A stretch of DNA of 64,000 bases from Macrocybe gigantea (GCA_011319805.1 SJRY01000064.1:1-64000), one strand, 5' to 3'; shown: positions 1 through 10,715, counted from the stretch's first letter. Notes: generated by a model not told the origin, from the sequence alone. Made by a program: numbers and translations.

Positions 1-2
1 TC

Positions 3-1142
3 ATCGAAGACCCGATTTCAACCTACATTTCGAGCATGAGCCGTGACCAGATCGATCCCGAACGCCTCATCGTAGCCAAAGAGAGTCATGCCCTTCGCTC
101 TATCACATGTCTCATCGATCATCAAGACTATGTTGAATGTGTCGTTGATCCCGGATCCCAATTATAGCCATGTCTGATGCAGTATGTCACAAGCTCGGGA
201 TCGCCTATGACCCTACCGTCCGCCTCGATATGCAGTCAGCCAATGGCGAAATCGACAAATCGCTTGGATTATCCCGAAACATCCCGGTTACTATCAACGA
301 AATCACCCTCTACGCCCAAATCCATGTATTACCTAACCCCGCTATGATATCCTCCTCGGTCGCCCCTTTGACGTCTTAACCGAATCTCTCGTCAAGAACT
401 ACCGGAACGAGGATCAAACCATCACAATACACGATCCCAACACCAACAGACGTACTACGATCCCGACTCAGCCCCGTGGCAAACCGAAATACATGATGCC
501 AGGAAAGAAGACGCTGCAGTGGATTTTTTTCGCAGATAGAGGACACGTTAGCTGACGGCGATTACGCTTTCGTTGTTTCCTCGGACAAAACTCAAGACAA
601 TTTGGACCTTCGCCTCGATTACTATGCCCAGGTTCCTGCTCCCAATCCCGTTTCTAATTCCGCTCCCGATACGTCCATTTCAAATTATCTTTCATCCTTA
701 TATCTTTCGGCCTGTGATATTTCCATTTCCCCGATTTCAGCTTTACTGTACGAGTCTAGTGGTCGTCCAACACGACCTCAGACGCAATTTCAGAGTGGTT
801 TCAACACCACGAACACTTCCTCTTCCGATTTTGTTTATTTATATGATGTGACCAGGTGCGCTCCCGAACTTTCTAGACATACCCCTCCCGAATCGCGCGA
901 TACGTTCGCGAAACGTAAATACAAGCCCGTCGCCCTCAAAGTCCGTTCCGTCGTTGCCCCACTTCCCGATAATGGCAAATTTCGAATCCTCCGCGAAATC
1001 CGCGGAGACCCCCTTGCCAGTATGCCGAAACTATCCCCAAATCCCCCTCCTTTTATCCCGACCGGTCGCTATACGAGGATCGTCGAAATCTCGTTGACAA
1101 GGCTCATCCCGAAGGCTTCCTTTGGCCAGAAGAACGAAGACT
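3..1142 (+). pseudogene. Gypsy-1 pol N-terminal part: aspartic protease and linker (frameshifted)
   Basis: Reading from base 3 gives a protease-like segment ending in VVDPGSQ near base 160. The frame then shifts by one (a base appears to be missing) into the open frame from 170, which continues IIAM...CHKLGIAYDP. DPGSQ followed by IIAM is the D-x-G type active site in the form I associate with Agaricomycete Ty3 elements. A second shift near 340 is needed to reach YDILLGRPFDVL (about 341-390). This is the conserved ILLGRPF end of the protease. A proline-rich linker follows in another frame (602-1144). Normally this is the fused N-terminal region of Pol that processes Gag-Pol in the virus-like particle. 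At least three frame breaks make this copy inactive. Confidence 0.8.
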
Positions 1143-2620
1143 GATGCACCACTTTATGTGCCTCCAGAACGGCGCCTTCGCTTGGACCGACCAAGAGCGC
1201 GGTCGATTTCGAGAAGACTTTTTCCCCGCCGTCGAAATCCCTGTCATTCAGCACAAGCCTTGGATTCACAAGAACATCCCGATACCTCCTGGTATTTATG
1301 ATGAAATTTGTCAGCTCATTCGTCGAAAGATCGATGCCGGTGTCTATGAACCCTCGAATTCCTCCTACCGCTCCCGGTGGTTCACAGTCGTCAAGAAAGA
1401 TGGCAAGTCGCTTCGCATCGTCCACTCCCTCGAGCCGCTAAACAAAGTCACCATCCGTCATTCCGGAGTTACCCCGGTCCTGATCACTTAGCAGAACAAT
1501 TTGGTGGCCGCCCCTGTGGTGCGATGCTTGACCTCTATGTTGGCTACGATGAACGACTCCTCGCTGAAAACTCTCGGGATCTCACTACGTTCCAGACCCC
1601 CTTTGGCGCTATGCGACTTGTTACGCTCCCGATGGGCTGGACCAATTCCGTTCCTATATTCCATGATGATGTAACTTTCATCCTACAAGACGAGATACCG
1701 CATCTTACCATCCCCTATATCGATGATGTCCCCGTGAAAGGCCCAGATTCCGAATATCGACGTCCCGATAACAGTTTCGAAACCATTCCACAGAATCCCG
1801 GCATCCGTCGCTTCGTTTGGGAACACTTTTGCAATCTGAACCGTGTTGTCCAGCGCATGAAGTATTCTGGAGGCACCTTTTCTGGCACAAAGCTCACGCT
1901 CTGTAGTCCCGAAATCACAGTTCTTGGACACCGTTGTACGCCTAAAGGTCGTCTTCCTGATGAATCCCGAGTTGTCGCAATCAAAACTTGGAAACCGTGC
2001 CGAGACCTCTCAGACGTTCGCGCCTTCCTCGGAACGATTGGTGTCATGCGTATCTTCATTCGAAATTTCGCTCATCGCGCTGACGCCTTAGTCCGCCTTA
2101 CGCGGAAGAATGTAGACTACGTCTTCGGTCAGGAGCAACTCGACGCACAGGAAGACCTGAAACAAGCCCTTATCACTTCTCCAGCTCTCCGACCCCTCGA
2201 CTACAAGTCGGAAGCCCCCATTATCCTCGCCGTCGATACCTCCTACATCGCAGTCGGTTACTTCCTTTGCCAATGCGATCCCGATAACCCTCGAGTCCGA
2301 TATTACAACCGTTTCGGATCCATTACACTGAACGATCGCGAACGTCGCTTCTCACAGCCGAAACTCGAAATCTATGGCTTATTCCGATCGGTCCGTGCAG
2401 TACGCATGTACATCATTGGTGTACGAAACCTCGTTGTCGAAGTCGATGCCCGCTACATCAAAGGCATGCTAAACAATCCCGATATAGTCCCCTCTGCCAG
2501 TATCAATCGATGGATCCTGACGATCCTGACATTCCACTTCACACTTGTTCATGTTCCTGGCTCTAGTCACGGTCCTGATGGCTTTCCCGCCGACCAGGCG
2601 ATCCCGAGCCTGACCAAGAC
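1070..2620 (+). pseudogene. Gypsy-1 reverse transcriptase and RNase H (frameshifted)
   Basis: From about 1070 the frame reads into an N-terminal RT segment (PWIHKNIPIPPG, then VVKKDGKSLRIVHSLEPLN). A shift near 1470 moves into the 1377-2729 frame. RT motif A is seen as MLDLYVGYD, motif B as LPMGWTNSV, and the catalytic box as YIDD at about 1720-1731, so the active-site aspartates are kept. RNase H follows, with AVDTSYIA, KLEIYGLF and VEVDARY supplying the D-E-D residues and HGPDG the C-terminal Asp. This part converts genomic RNA to cDNA and degrades the RNA strand. One frameshift splits motif A from the N-terminal fingers, and another follows the RNase H domain near 2590. Confidence 0.88.
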
Positions 2621-4301
2621 GAAGATTTCGACGATTGGATCGACAGAGTCTATGGCTTCATCCATTTTGTTAACACCCCTCGATATCGTCCCGAAACACG
2701 TCGAAGTCACCTCATTTCGATATACCTAGGACAGGACATTTCAAGTGGGGAGGACAGTCAAGCTGTCTTCCATCGAAACTCCTCCTCTCCCGAGTCCGAA
2801 GACCGTCTAGAAGCCAACCCTGACCTTCGACAGCTCAGCTCCATCCCTGATTATGTATTTGTTCCTCGTTCGAAATCAGCCATTGCCGACGATCAGCGTC
2901 TCGACCTCGTACAGGACTATTTGACCACTTGCGTCGTCCACCCAGTCTCACAGATTCTGCTTTCGAGGCCTTTGTTCGGTATTGCTTCCACTTCTTCGTT
3001 GCCGCTGACAAGTTATGGCGAAAGGACGATCAAGGTAGTCACAAACTCGTGATCCCTCGGAATCGGCGTATGAACATCATCGCCCAAGCCCATGATGACC
3101 TCGGTCACAAGGGCATCTACCCAACACGTACCTTGGTTTGTGAGCGCTTTTGGTGGCCTCACATGCTGGCCGATATCTCTTGGTTTTGCAGGACTTGTCA
3201 CATCTGTCAGCAACGACAGTCCCGACAGGTTCTCATCCCGCCAGTCGTGGCCGTTCCCGCGCCTCTTTTCGGAAAATTCTATGCCGATACCATGAAGATG
3301 CCGAAGTCCAATGGCTATCAGTACATCGTGCAAGGTCGTTGCTCCCTCACGCATTATCCTGAATTTCGAGCCCTCCGGAAAGAAAACGGTCCCGCAATAG
3401 GTGAATGGCTGTTCCAGGATGTATTATGTCGATGGGGTGGTGTTCGCGAAATTGTCACGGATAACGGTGGTCCCTTCGTGGCAGGTCTTGACTACCTCGG
3501 GAAACGCTACGGCATCTACCACATCCGAATCTCGACATACAATTCCCGCGCCAACGGGATAGCTGAGCGGCCGCATTATGATGTTCGTCAATCACTGATA
3601 AAGGCAGCAGACGGTGTCGAAAGCAAGTGGTCACAATACGTCCATTCGGTCTTCTATGCCGAAAGAGTCACCGCCCGCCGTCGAATGGGTTGTTCACCTT
3701 ATTTCGCGGTAACTGGCACCATCCCATTCTCCCGTTCGATATCATGGAAGCAACCTACCTGCAGCCTCCTCCCGAATCCTTACTATCATCCACAGATCTC
3801 ATCGCTCGTCGAGCTGTCGCTTTACAAAAACGAACTGAACAGCTGCAAGCCCTTCATGCCGACGTATATGATACCCGTAGAAAAGCTGCCGAACGTTTTG
3901 AAAAGAAGCACTATCACACCATTCGTGATTTCAATTTCAAACGCGGTGCCCTAGTCCTCATCCGAAACACTCGCGTGGAGAAGAGTCTCGATCGCAAAAT
4001 GCGACTTCGGTATCTCGGACCACTTATCGTTGTCTCCCGGAATTTCGGAGGCGCTTACATCGTTGCCGAACTCGATGGCACAGTCCTGGATCGCCCCGTA
4101 GCAGCATTTCGAGTCATCCCGTACTTCGCTCGCCGTGAAATCACCATTCCCGAAACACTTCTCGATATCGACGCTGACCGGCTTCGTGAAATGCAAGTCT
4201 CAAACGATCAAGGCGACGAAATCCCGGACGATTTCGACGTACCTACCGATAGCGATCCCGAAGTTGATTCCGACGTTGAAATACTTTCGGCACCACATTA
4301 G
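2621..4301 (+). pseudogene. Gypsy-1 integrase with GPY/F-type C-terminus (frameshifted)
   Basis: A zinc-binding HHCC module is visible at about 3090-3225 (HDDLGHKG, then CRTCHICQQ). The catalytic core follows with YADTMKMP, VTDNGGPF and NGIAERPHYD, giving a complete D-D-E set. A frame change near 3740 leads into the 3627-4301 frame, which carries a basic segment, a GPY/F-like stretch (RYLGPLIVVSRNFGGAY) and an acidic end rich in Asp. No chromodomain is seen, unlike the Gypsy-2 elements further right. Integrase would insert the cDNA into the genome. The stop at 4299-4301 lies 172 bp from the stop of the antisense gene, so the two genes are tail to tail. Confidence 0.87.
2743..2757 (+). other. 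Candidate central polypurine tract in Gypsy-1
   Basis: The 15-mer AAGTGGGGAGGACAG lies between RNase H and integrase. It is identical to the purine-rich tract directly before the 3' LTR (6751-6765). In frame it encodes part of an ISSGEDS stretch. An identical second tract at this place could prime plus-strand DNA synthesis internally, as central PPTs do in lentiviruses and Ty1. Chance or coding constraint remain possible. Confidence 0.45.
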
Positions 4302-4473
4302 CTTAGCTCACTTCATTAAGTCCAACTCTTTTCGCGTTCATTCACTACCATTTTCTTTGTTATTTGACACTCTCACTTACCATTATCTATTTTCACGATC
4401 CTTTCAAGTCCAGTTTCACGTCCATCAGAAACAAAAAAAAAAATAACGGATTCAAAAACAATTATTACAAATT
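4302..4473. other. AT-rich spacer between convergent pol and antisense gene
   Basis: No open frame of note. The segment is AT-rich with a short A run near 4434-4443. It separates two stop codons that face each other and probably holds the 3' UTR and polyadenylation signals of the antisense transcript. Confidence 0.4.
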
Positions 4474-5300
4474 TTATAGTTCGGACGAGATTCCACCGAA
4501 CTCATCTTCCTCTTCATCCGTCTCGCCCTCACTCTCATCTGACGACTCGTTTTCTTTCTGGTCATCGCCTTCTTCACCGCTCTCCTCCGACGTCTCTTCT
4601 CCAGACTCCGATCCCGACGACGCTCCCGAGCTTTCCGACGAATCGACCCCAGTATCAATCGATGGCGGTATCGAAACCGCGAGCTCCCGAACCGTTGGCA
4701 TTTCGACCGATGTCCCGACGCCTCTCGAAACCATCGACTCCCGACGCTGCGCAAGTAGCCAGCGGACTTCGGTTTCGACCGCCCTCGGAACGTTCTGTGC
4801 CATGAATTGATGGACTTGAGTTAAGAGTCGACGCTGTTGTAACTCTGTTGCCCGACGAACGTGTTGAAGGACGTTGCCGCCAAGCTCCAGGAATTCCTCC
4901 CGACGATCGGCGCGTTCGCGCATAGTACGAGCGGCCGTTTCAAGAGTATCCGCCAGATCGTACATGTGTCGGGAATCCTCGTTCATACTCCGGAAGGAGT
5001 TCCCTAGAAATTCGAAGGCCTTGATATCGTACGGGAGTACGAAATTATAAATGTCCTCGTAATCCCGATTATCGAACCGGAGGGCGTCTCGCAACTGGAC
5101 GTCGCTATCCCGAACACGATCGGCAGCAAGGCGCGTCGCGGTCTCGGCAATGTCTTCGAAACCATCGGGCACGTTTGGGGCTTCGACAGCCTCCCTCCAG
5201 AAATCCCGATCTTCGAAATCGTCCGCGGCAGGCAGTGTTCCCGTTTCGAACCATTGACGTGGCCCGGGAAGTCCTGCTCACGAAAATAATGAAGCAATCC

Positions 5301-5332
<32 letters not shown>

Positions 5333-6662
5333 TATAGACTTACGATCGCGAAAGCCCGGACCGTAGCGCGAGTCCATTGGTGGCACCGGCATCGGAGGAG
5401 GCGTAGGCGCAATAATTGGTTCCGGATGATACGGGATGTCCTCCGAAGGCGCATGCATTTCGATATCCTCGAGATGGGACGGCGGCTCCTGCGAAGTCTC
5501 CGAAATCGATTCCTCGGCCTCGGTATCGTAAGCTCGCATCTTGCCCTTCCCCTTTGGATCGCGACGCGGTCTTGGCTCGGCATCCTCGTCCCTAGGCTTT
5601 GAATGGACGGTCTTTCGAGACCGTGACCTTGTTCGCATGACCCCGTCGCCAGAGTCAGTTTTAATCCGTGAAGTAGTTTTAGCTGATTTCGCAGCACGCG
5701 GCCTTTTGAACGAGCAGCCGAGCTGTTTTTCGACGCAGCGTCGACAAGGGCCCGGCTCGGAATCGATCCTCTCGCAGACTTCGAGGTCGGCCTTCTTACA
5801 CCGTTCGCACTAAACCGCGGTAGGACTCAGAAACAGTCCGGCGGCAAAGAGACACAATCACTCACCCGCTCATCACCCGTAACCTCCTCGAAATCGAGTT
5901 TCAGGCGGCGCTCCCGATATCGCTGCTGCGCGAGCTTGTTCTTCTCCCGGCGAGCCGCTTTCTTTTCATCCTCGTCGGCACGCCGTCGTTTCGCTCCCGA
6001 ATCCGCACCACCAGCTGCAGAATCTGACGCCCCACGCTTTCGAGAAGGTCCCGCAGTTGGGACACGCGTAGTCGGCATCGCGTTCGGCGGCACCAGGGGA
6101 CCATCCGCGAGCACCATTCCGCCAAGCGAAGAACCTTCGAAATCAGCAATCCAGTGTAGTGGAGACGAAATAGCGTGGCTCACCAGATCCCGGGCTTTCG
6201 TACAGGCCCCCAACCTCATCCCGACGATCCTCGTCCAGGCGGCCGACCCACTCGTTGTATCGCGAAACCCAATCCTGAAAGACGTCTTCGGGAACGTCTT
6301 GACCCTCCTTTGCCCACTCATCCTAATGTCAATACGGATAAAGATATCGCCTCACTCACTCCCCGTTGGACTTACAAAACGTTTCGAGACCGCAGCGCTA
6401 AAGCCTTGATGGCCTCAACGCTCGCGTTCGGTCCGGGGACCGCCTCGAAGAGCCCTTCAAGCTCGGCAATAGAAGTTTCGGTCTTGACGATTTCGGCGGA
6501 CATGTCGTGCACAAGACGGTTTCGAGAAGCGATGCGATTTGGCGAGAGCTGAGATTTCGACGAGTCGACAAGAAAGGTGTTCGTACCCATCCCACCCTCC
6601 CTTTTATGCAGGCGAAATCTGTAAACGACAGGAACGCCCGAAATGCCTCGCGACTTCGTCAT
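4474..6662 (-). CDS. Antisense intron-containing gene of Gypsy-1: basic region plus Zn2Cys6-like cysteine array
   Basis: Five exons can be joined on the minus strand: 6662-6376, 6322-6184, 6134-5866, 5809-5344 and 5273-4474. Introns of 53, 49, 56 and 70 nt start GTAAGT, GTGAGC, GTGAGT and GTAAGT and end in AG. Exons 2-5 stay in one frame for 558 codons including the stop. Exon 1 joins with a one-base phase mismatch, so its end or the start codon is uncertain. Exon 3 encodes a basic stretch (REKNKLAQQRYRERR) resembling a bZIP basic region. Across the exon 3/4 junction lies C-x2-C-x7-C-x9-C-x2-C-x6-C, which fits the fungal Zn2Cys6 cluster. Exon 5 is helical with an acidic Ser/Glu tail. The function is unknown; DNA binding is inferred. 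Its 5' end faces the 3' LTR, so a reverse LTR promoter may drive it. Confidence 0.7.
5274..5343 (-). other. Intron 4 of the antisense gene, containing a long T tract
   Basis: On the minus strand the intron runs from GTAAGT to GAGCAG and holds an uninterrupted run of about 28 T (28 A on the plus strand, 5301-5328). Removing it keeps the frame. A run this long is unstable in replication and sequencing, so its exact length is uncertain. Confidence 0.7.
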
Positions 6663-6750
6663 GGCAGATCACCTCGTGAAACCCACGTTACCCGAATAAC
6701 GACCAAGGTCGCTGTTCAATGGGAATGCCGACTGAGGACAGTCGACCGCT

Positions 6751-6766
6751 AAGTGGGGAGGACAGA
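6751..6766 (+). other. Gypsy-1 3' polypurine tract
   Basis: AAGTGGGGAGGACAGA directly precedes the TGAT start of the LTR. This is the expected site and composition for the plus-strand primer of an LTR retrotransposon. Confidence 0.75.
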
Positions 6767-7893
6767 TGATGAGCGCTCCGCGCCGCTGACCGCCGATAAG
6801 TCCTAATTTGGTAATCCCGCCCCCGCATTCGAAATCATACCACTACTCGGCCCCCTCAGCATGATACCGCAGCCCAGCCGCTGACTTCTTGTTCGAGTAC
6901 TCGGGATGTCGACAATTCCGTGAGGCTTCCATTCCAGGTCCGGACACTTCGCCAAATGCATCGCACCCGTACATTCCGGACCTTCTGCGCTTCCTATACC
7001 GCCCAATACAGTCAGGCAGTCTTATTCCTATATGCCTCCCCCGATTTCCAGATCCCGATATGGCAAGACTACTACCATTTTCGATATCGCACCGCCTCAC
7101 GCCTTCCCGCGTTCCCGACACTGCCTCGCCGCAGTACATTCGAAACAAGGGATTTCGAGCGCGCTACCGTTTCATCCACTCTCATTTCGAAATTCATGAC
7201 TCATATTTCACTGATACATTCTATGTTCCTTAGATTATTTTCACGTTCCATTCTACGATGCGTGGCACCGGTTTCGGGATGTTCTTTTACCTACTGTTTC
7301 ACCTTTTATGTTCAGATTTCGAATGGACTTACATCTCCCCGGCGTTTCAGCCACTAAACGACCCTTTCGAAATCATACGATACGTTCTCTCATTCGGTTT
7401 CGACTCCGCCGGTTATTCCGATACTCGAAATCTTCTCATCTATAAAAACCCATGTACTTGGCATTTGTAAAAACATAGAAAAAGTTACCGTCTCAGTCCT
7501 TCAGCAGTCTCGCAGTCTACGACTCGTGTGGAGTCCTTGTGTTATCCGATCTCAAAGTGTCCGCTCGCGTGGAGCCACCGTACTCAGTCTCGAAATCAGT
7601 GTCTCTGGCTTCGCGTGGAAGTCATTATCATCGAAACCCTTCCGAAACCCTCACTGAAGCCCTCGATATCGCGCGGGAATTCAGCTAAGTCCAACAGCCT
7701 TGTTTCGAAAACCCCGAAATCCGCTCGAAACCATCCATATTCACTTCGTTCCATTCCTCCCCTTTCACGCTACAGTCCCTCGGGTTACTCTGTGACTTGA
7801 ACAGCTCGTAGTTTATACAGCCTCGGATAGGGACTGACGCTTCCTTCATTCCACCTTGTTGGTTTGTAGGTTAGTGCTACCCGATAGTTATCA
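6767..7893 (+). repeat. Gypsy-1 3' LTR
   Basis: The segment starts TGAT just after the polypurine tract and ends ATCA where LINE ORF1 sequence resumes, about 1.13 kb in all. It contains a TATA box near its 3' third and no long coding frame. The partner 5' LTR is outside the window, so borders rest on the PPT, the inverted TGAT/ATCA ends and the LINE junction. Confidence 0.75.
7441..7447 (+). promoter_or_regulatory. TATA box in the Gypsy-1 LTR
   Basis: TATAAAA at this position lies about 450 bp before the LTR end, where the U3/R border is expected. Transcription would start about 30 bp downstream. Confidence 0.5.
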
Positions 7894-8710
7894 ACGGAGT
7901 CATTGTCGCCTGGGAAAGAATAACTGACCCGGACATTACGCCAGGACGGTCCATGAGAGGTGGACTTCGCCTTCTTCTTGGGCGGTCCTGATGGCTCCCC
8001 GGTTGCTTCCTTTTGCAAGGAGACAATCTTCTCAGCAGGGAGGTGTGGAAATGTTTTTGCCAGGGCTACAATAGCCTTGGCGGGAGTATTGGCTGGTTGG
8101 GCCAAGGCTTGCGCATAAGAGTGCTTGCCGGAAGATGGGCAAGTAGCCCTATTGACTGGGGGGGGCGGTCCACGTCCAGGGGTCCAGGAATGAGATTGTG
8201 CGCGAGGGGTGGAGGAGGGTGGTTCGGGTTCCGAGCCAGTCTCGGGGGAGGAGCACCCTGATTCGAACGAGAGTCCTCCGGTCGCACAGTACCAGAAGGA
8301 GAGTGGTGAGTGGCAGGTTCGGCAAAGCGGGTCGACTTCCCGTGAGAGGGAAGGTGCGCGTTCACAATACTCTGCAAGCGTGCACTGAGTTGATGCTGAG
8401 GTCCCTCCAATGTAGGGATGGAAAACATGTTGACATCGCCAGCAGTGGCGACCAGGGCCGCAATACCCTCAGCAATGGCAAACTGGTAGCCCGCCGGAAT
8501 GGAGACAGAGGCTTTGCCAACCTTAAGGATCCAATCCTTGAGGGCAGCGAGGGACTCGGTAGCAGCCTTCGCTTCACTGTGAAGGAACTGATGCCCTTCT
8601 GGAAAGATCGCTATCCCGATAGAATTGTTGTTGTAAGCTGCCTCAGTGGACAGCATCGACGGAGAGGGGGGCACAGTGGGTTCGGCAGACCCGCCAGTGT
8701 TAGAAGGCAA
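7894..8710 (-). pseudogene. LINE copy W: ORF1 fragment
   Basis: On the minus strand, frames from 8710 down to about 7894 encode the N-terminal half of the LINE ORF1 protein, with PSPSMLSTEAAYN, KDWILKVGKASVS and ALAQPANTP...FPHLPAEKIVSLQKEATGEP. The same motifs recur in copies C (13450-14240) and E (19190-19950). The 3' side is cut at VSYSFPGDNDSV by the Gypsy-1 LTR. The 5' side stops at GPSN, before the usual MSDD N-terminus, where an unassigned block begins. ORF1 is the nucleic-acid-binding protein of the LINE. The copy has one internal frameshift near 8100. Confidence 0.82.
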
Positions 8711-9293
8711 AGTTTAGCCCTCCCCTTGCGGGGGAGGCTGCTAGCCCAGGCCCAGTCCTATGATCGGACCGTTTAGCCCAGGAGCTTTGCACTCTGGCTT
8801 CAACTTAAGCAGTTACCTGGTTGTATTAGTCCAGGGTCCACTGACAGAGGAGTTAGGTCTCTCGAGCCAAGAACTGGAGACTGTCCAGCCTTGCTACGGC
8901 CCAGCGGTGTCCGGGCGCTGCCCACGTGCCTGCCTTCCCGTCCCCCAGCAGATGGTTCACTAATGCCCTTAGGCACGGATCCCCATCTGTCCAAGGTCTC
9001 TGTCTTGCCACATGCCTCCCAGACTGGCATCCAATATCACAGCAAGGTCCATGGTCCTCCATGACAGGTTCCCACAGAGGAAGCCCTTACTGAACAGGTC
9101 TGGATCTGCTTCTGCCTTTGGCATACTGCACATGACTAACCATCTCGTGATCATTGCCAATGGCTCCCACTTAGACCGGGTACCCTGTTGGCTCAAATGC
9201 CATCGGGTGGTTATCAGGTCCTTCCCGGTATGGTCCCTTATCCTTTCAGCCCCTACCTTTTAAGATCGGGGATCACGTGTGGTCTGCCAGATT
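8711..9293. other. Unassigned block between a LINE ORF1 fragment and a SINE
   Basis: About 580 bp not seen elsewhere in the window. It begins with a short hairpin (CCTCCCC-ttgc-GGGGAGG near 8720-8742). No conserved protein is visible in any frame, and no clear terminal repeats or target duplications. It could be a fragment of another element or the old target DNA. Confidence 0.3.
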
Positions 9294-9646
9294 AAGGCAT
9301 TGTCTGGCACTTACATCCCAAGGCCATCCACGCCAAGGGAAACCCAGTCACGTGAGTTAGGGTCATGTGACACTTGACCCACATAGTAGGGTAAGTCACA
9401 TGTGTGACGCATAACCCAGCTTATGTCATGTGCCAGCTGCTTAGTCACATGACCAAGTCACCTCCCTCATGGGAACAACTGTCACAGAATCGTGATACTT
9501 CCTGCTGGCGTCACGTGGAACCAGCTCCGGACACTTCCGGATGCAAACCTGAAGATGCCACCTCCAGGACTAGAACCCACGGCTTCGTGGCTTGCCACAG
9601 CCACAGGACTACCTGACTTGCGTTTTACCGCTATGCCAACCAGCCC
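9294..9646 (-). repeat. SINE copy 1 (tRNA-derived)
   Basis: The reverse complement starts GGGCTGGTTGGCATAGCGGT, which contains a Pol III A box (TGGCATAGCGGT, 9627-9638). A B box-like GGTTCTAGTCC (9568-9578) follows about 60 nt on. The rest is a unique body of about 270 bp that ends at GACAATGCC. Two further copies occur at 11831-12152 and 28596-28946, all on the minus strand. The 5' head abuts LINE RT sequence directly. Confidence 0.72.
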
Positions 9647-10324
9647 TCGTTGCCAAGAGTATTCAAAAGCACAATCAGGTGAAAGGCCTTTGGGGTATCA
9701 TATGCAGGTTTGCCAGGTTTTGGAATAATCACCGACAGGCTCTGCTTAAAGTAAGAGGGCCAGTGGCCCAGTTCCAAACATGCATTAGCAATGTTCAGAA
9801 TGAAATCAGCCAAGTGAGGGAATTTCATGAGCTGCTTAACATGACCCCAAGACAGATGATCTGGTCCTGAAGCAGAGGTGTTGCTACAAGGCTCCAAGGA
9901 CTCTCAGAGTTCTGCAGCAGAGAACAGGACCCAGTCCCAAATTGGATGAGGCTCAAGCTCATCAAGCTTATCCAGATTAACTGGCCTGTCAGACGCAGCA
10001 TTATAGGATTTGTCGAGCACATTCCACAGTGACTCAATAGAGTTACAAGGCTGTCCCTGAAAGGAGATGGCCTCGTAGGCTGGAAGCGGCCTTTGCTTTG
10101 TCCATGCAGCCAGATCCCATGGATGTCACAATTTTTCAGCAACTTCCTTGATTCATTGATCAAAGAAAGTGCATTTAGCATCTTTAATAGCTCATTGCCA
10201 GATGTGATGGTCACCTTCAGACTGGGTCTGCCTGAAGGTGTCCAAAGTTTCAGAACAATGCTGATTCCACCAGCCTCTGCTCTGCTTTGATAGCTTGCAC
10301 TCCTTAGAATGAAGGTCCCAAGCA
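9647..10324 (-). pseudogene. LINE copy X: RT fragment
   Basis: Minus-strand frames give the linker and early RT of LINE ORF2: LHSKECKLSK in a shifted frame near 10300, then CSNTSASGPDHLSWGH, LNIANACLELGHWPSYFKQSLSVIIPKPGKP and IVLLNTLG at the left end. It stops abruptly at the head of SINE copy 1. On the right it is cut by the poly-T of LINE copy C. It contains at least two frame changes and is inactive. Confidence 0.8.
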
Positions 10325-10715
10325 TTTTTTTTTTTTTTTTAAATCAACAATTTATATAGCGGTGCACGATGGCAGTCCGCTTGTAAATACACACTGGTAC
10401 CTACTATAAATACGACGAGTCCGATCCAAACCAGACTGAAGGAGAGTACATAGAGGGCTACAATGCCCTGCTCTCTCGTGCCCGCGCTCGAGCTAAAAGA
10501 CCCGAGCTCATGCATACTCACTTGCTTGAGCACCGTCCCCTAGCCCCGAAGGGCCGGTTGTGGTCAATTCCACGTAAAAGGTCCAAAAGGACCTATAACG
10601 GATGCTGTCGTGAAGTTTGCGGTTCGCATAGTGCTTGATCAGTGCTTCGGTCGCTGGTCCTACTGCTTTAAGATTGCCTAGGTTGCCCCGGGCAATCTCC
10701 GCTACAGAGCGGCAG

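Larger units (their letters stand above)
1..7893 (+). mobile_element. Gypsy-1: Ty3/Gypsy LTR retrotransposon, 5' part outside window
   Basis: The order protease, RT, RNase H, integrase (3-4301) is that of Ty3/Gypsy. Downstream lie an antisense gene (4474-6662), a polypurine tract (6751-6766) and a 3' LTR starting TGAT and ending ATCA (6767-7893). Gag and the 5' LTR would lie left of base 1. The right border is set by the return of LINE ORF1 sequence at about 7892, so the element appears to sit inside a reverse-strand LINE copy. The target duplication cannot be checked because the left end is missing. Pol is broken by several small indels but has few nonsense changes, which suggests a fairly young dead copy or assembly indels. 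Confidence 0.9.

Noticed and set aside
602..1144. 180-codon frame as an independent gene
   Set aside because: It is the proline-rich linker of Gypsy-1 Pol, in a frame shifted by indels; it joins protease and RT sequence on either side.
4364..4810. Plus-strand Ser/Asp-rich frame of 148 codons
   Set aside because: It mirrors the acidic Ser/Glu-rich end of the antisense gene exon 5 and has no motif of its own.
5936..6552. Plus-strand frames opposite exons 2-3 of the antisense gene
   Set aside because: They carry no conserved motif, while the minus strand shows joined exons, splice sites and a cysteine array.
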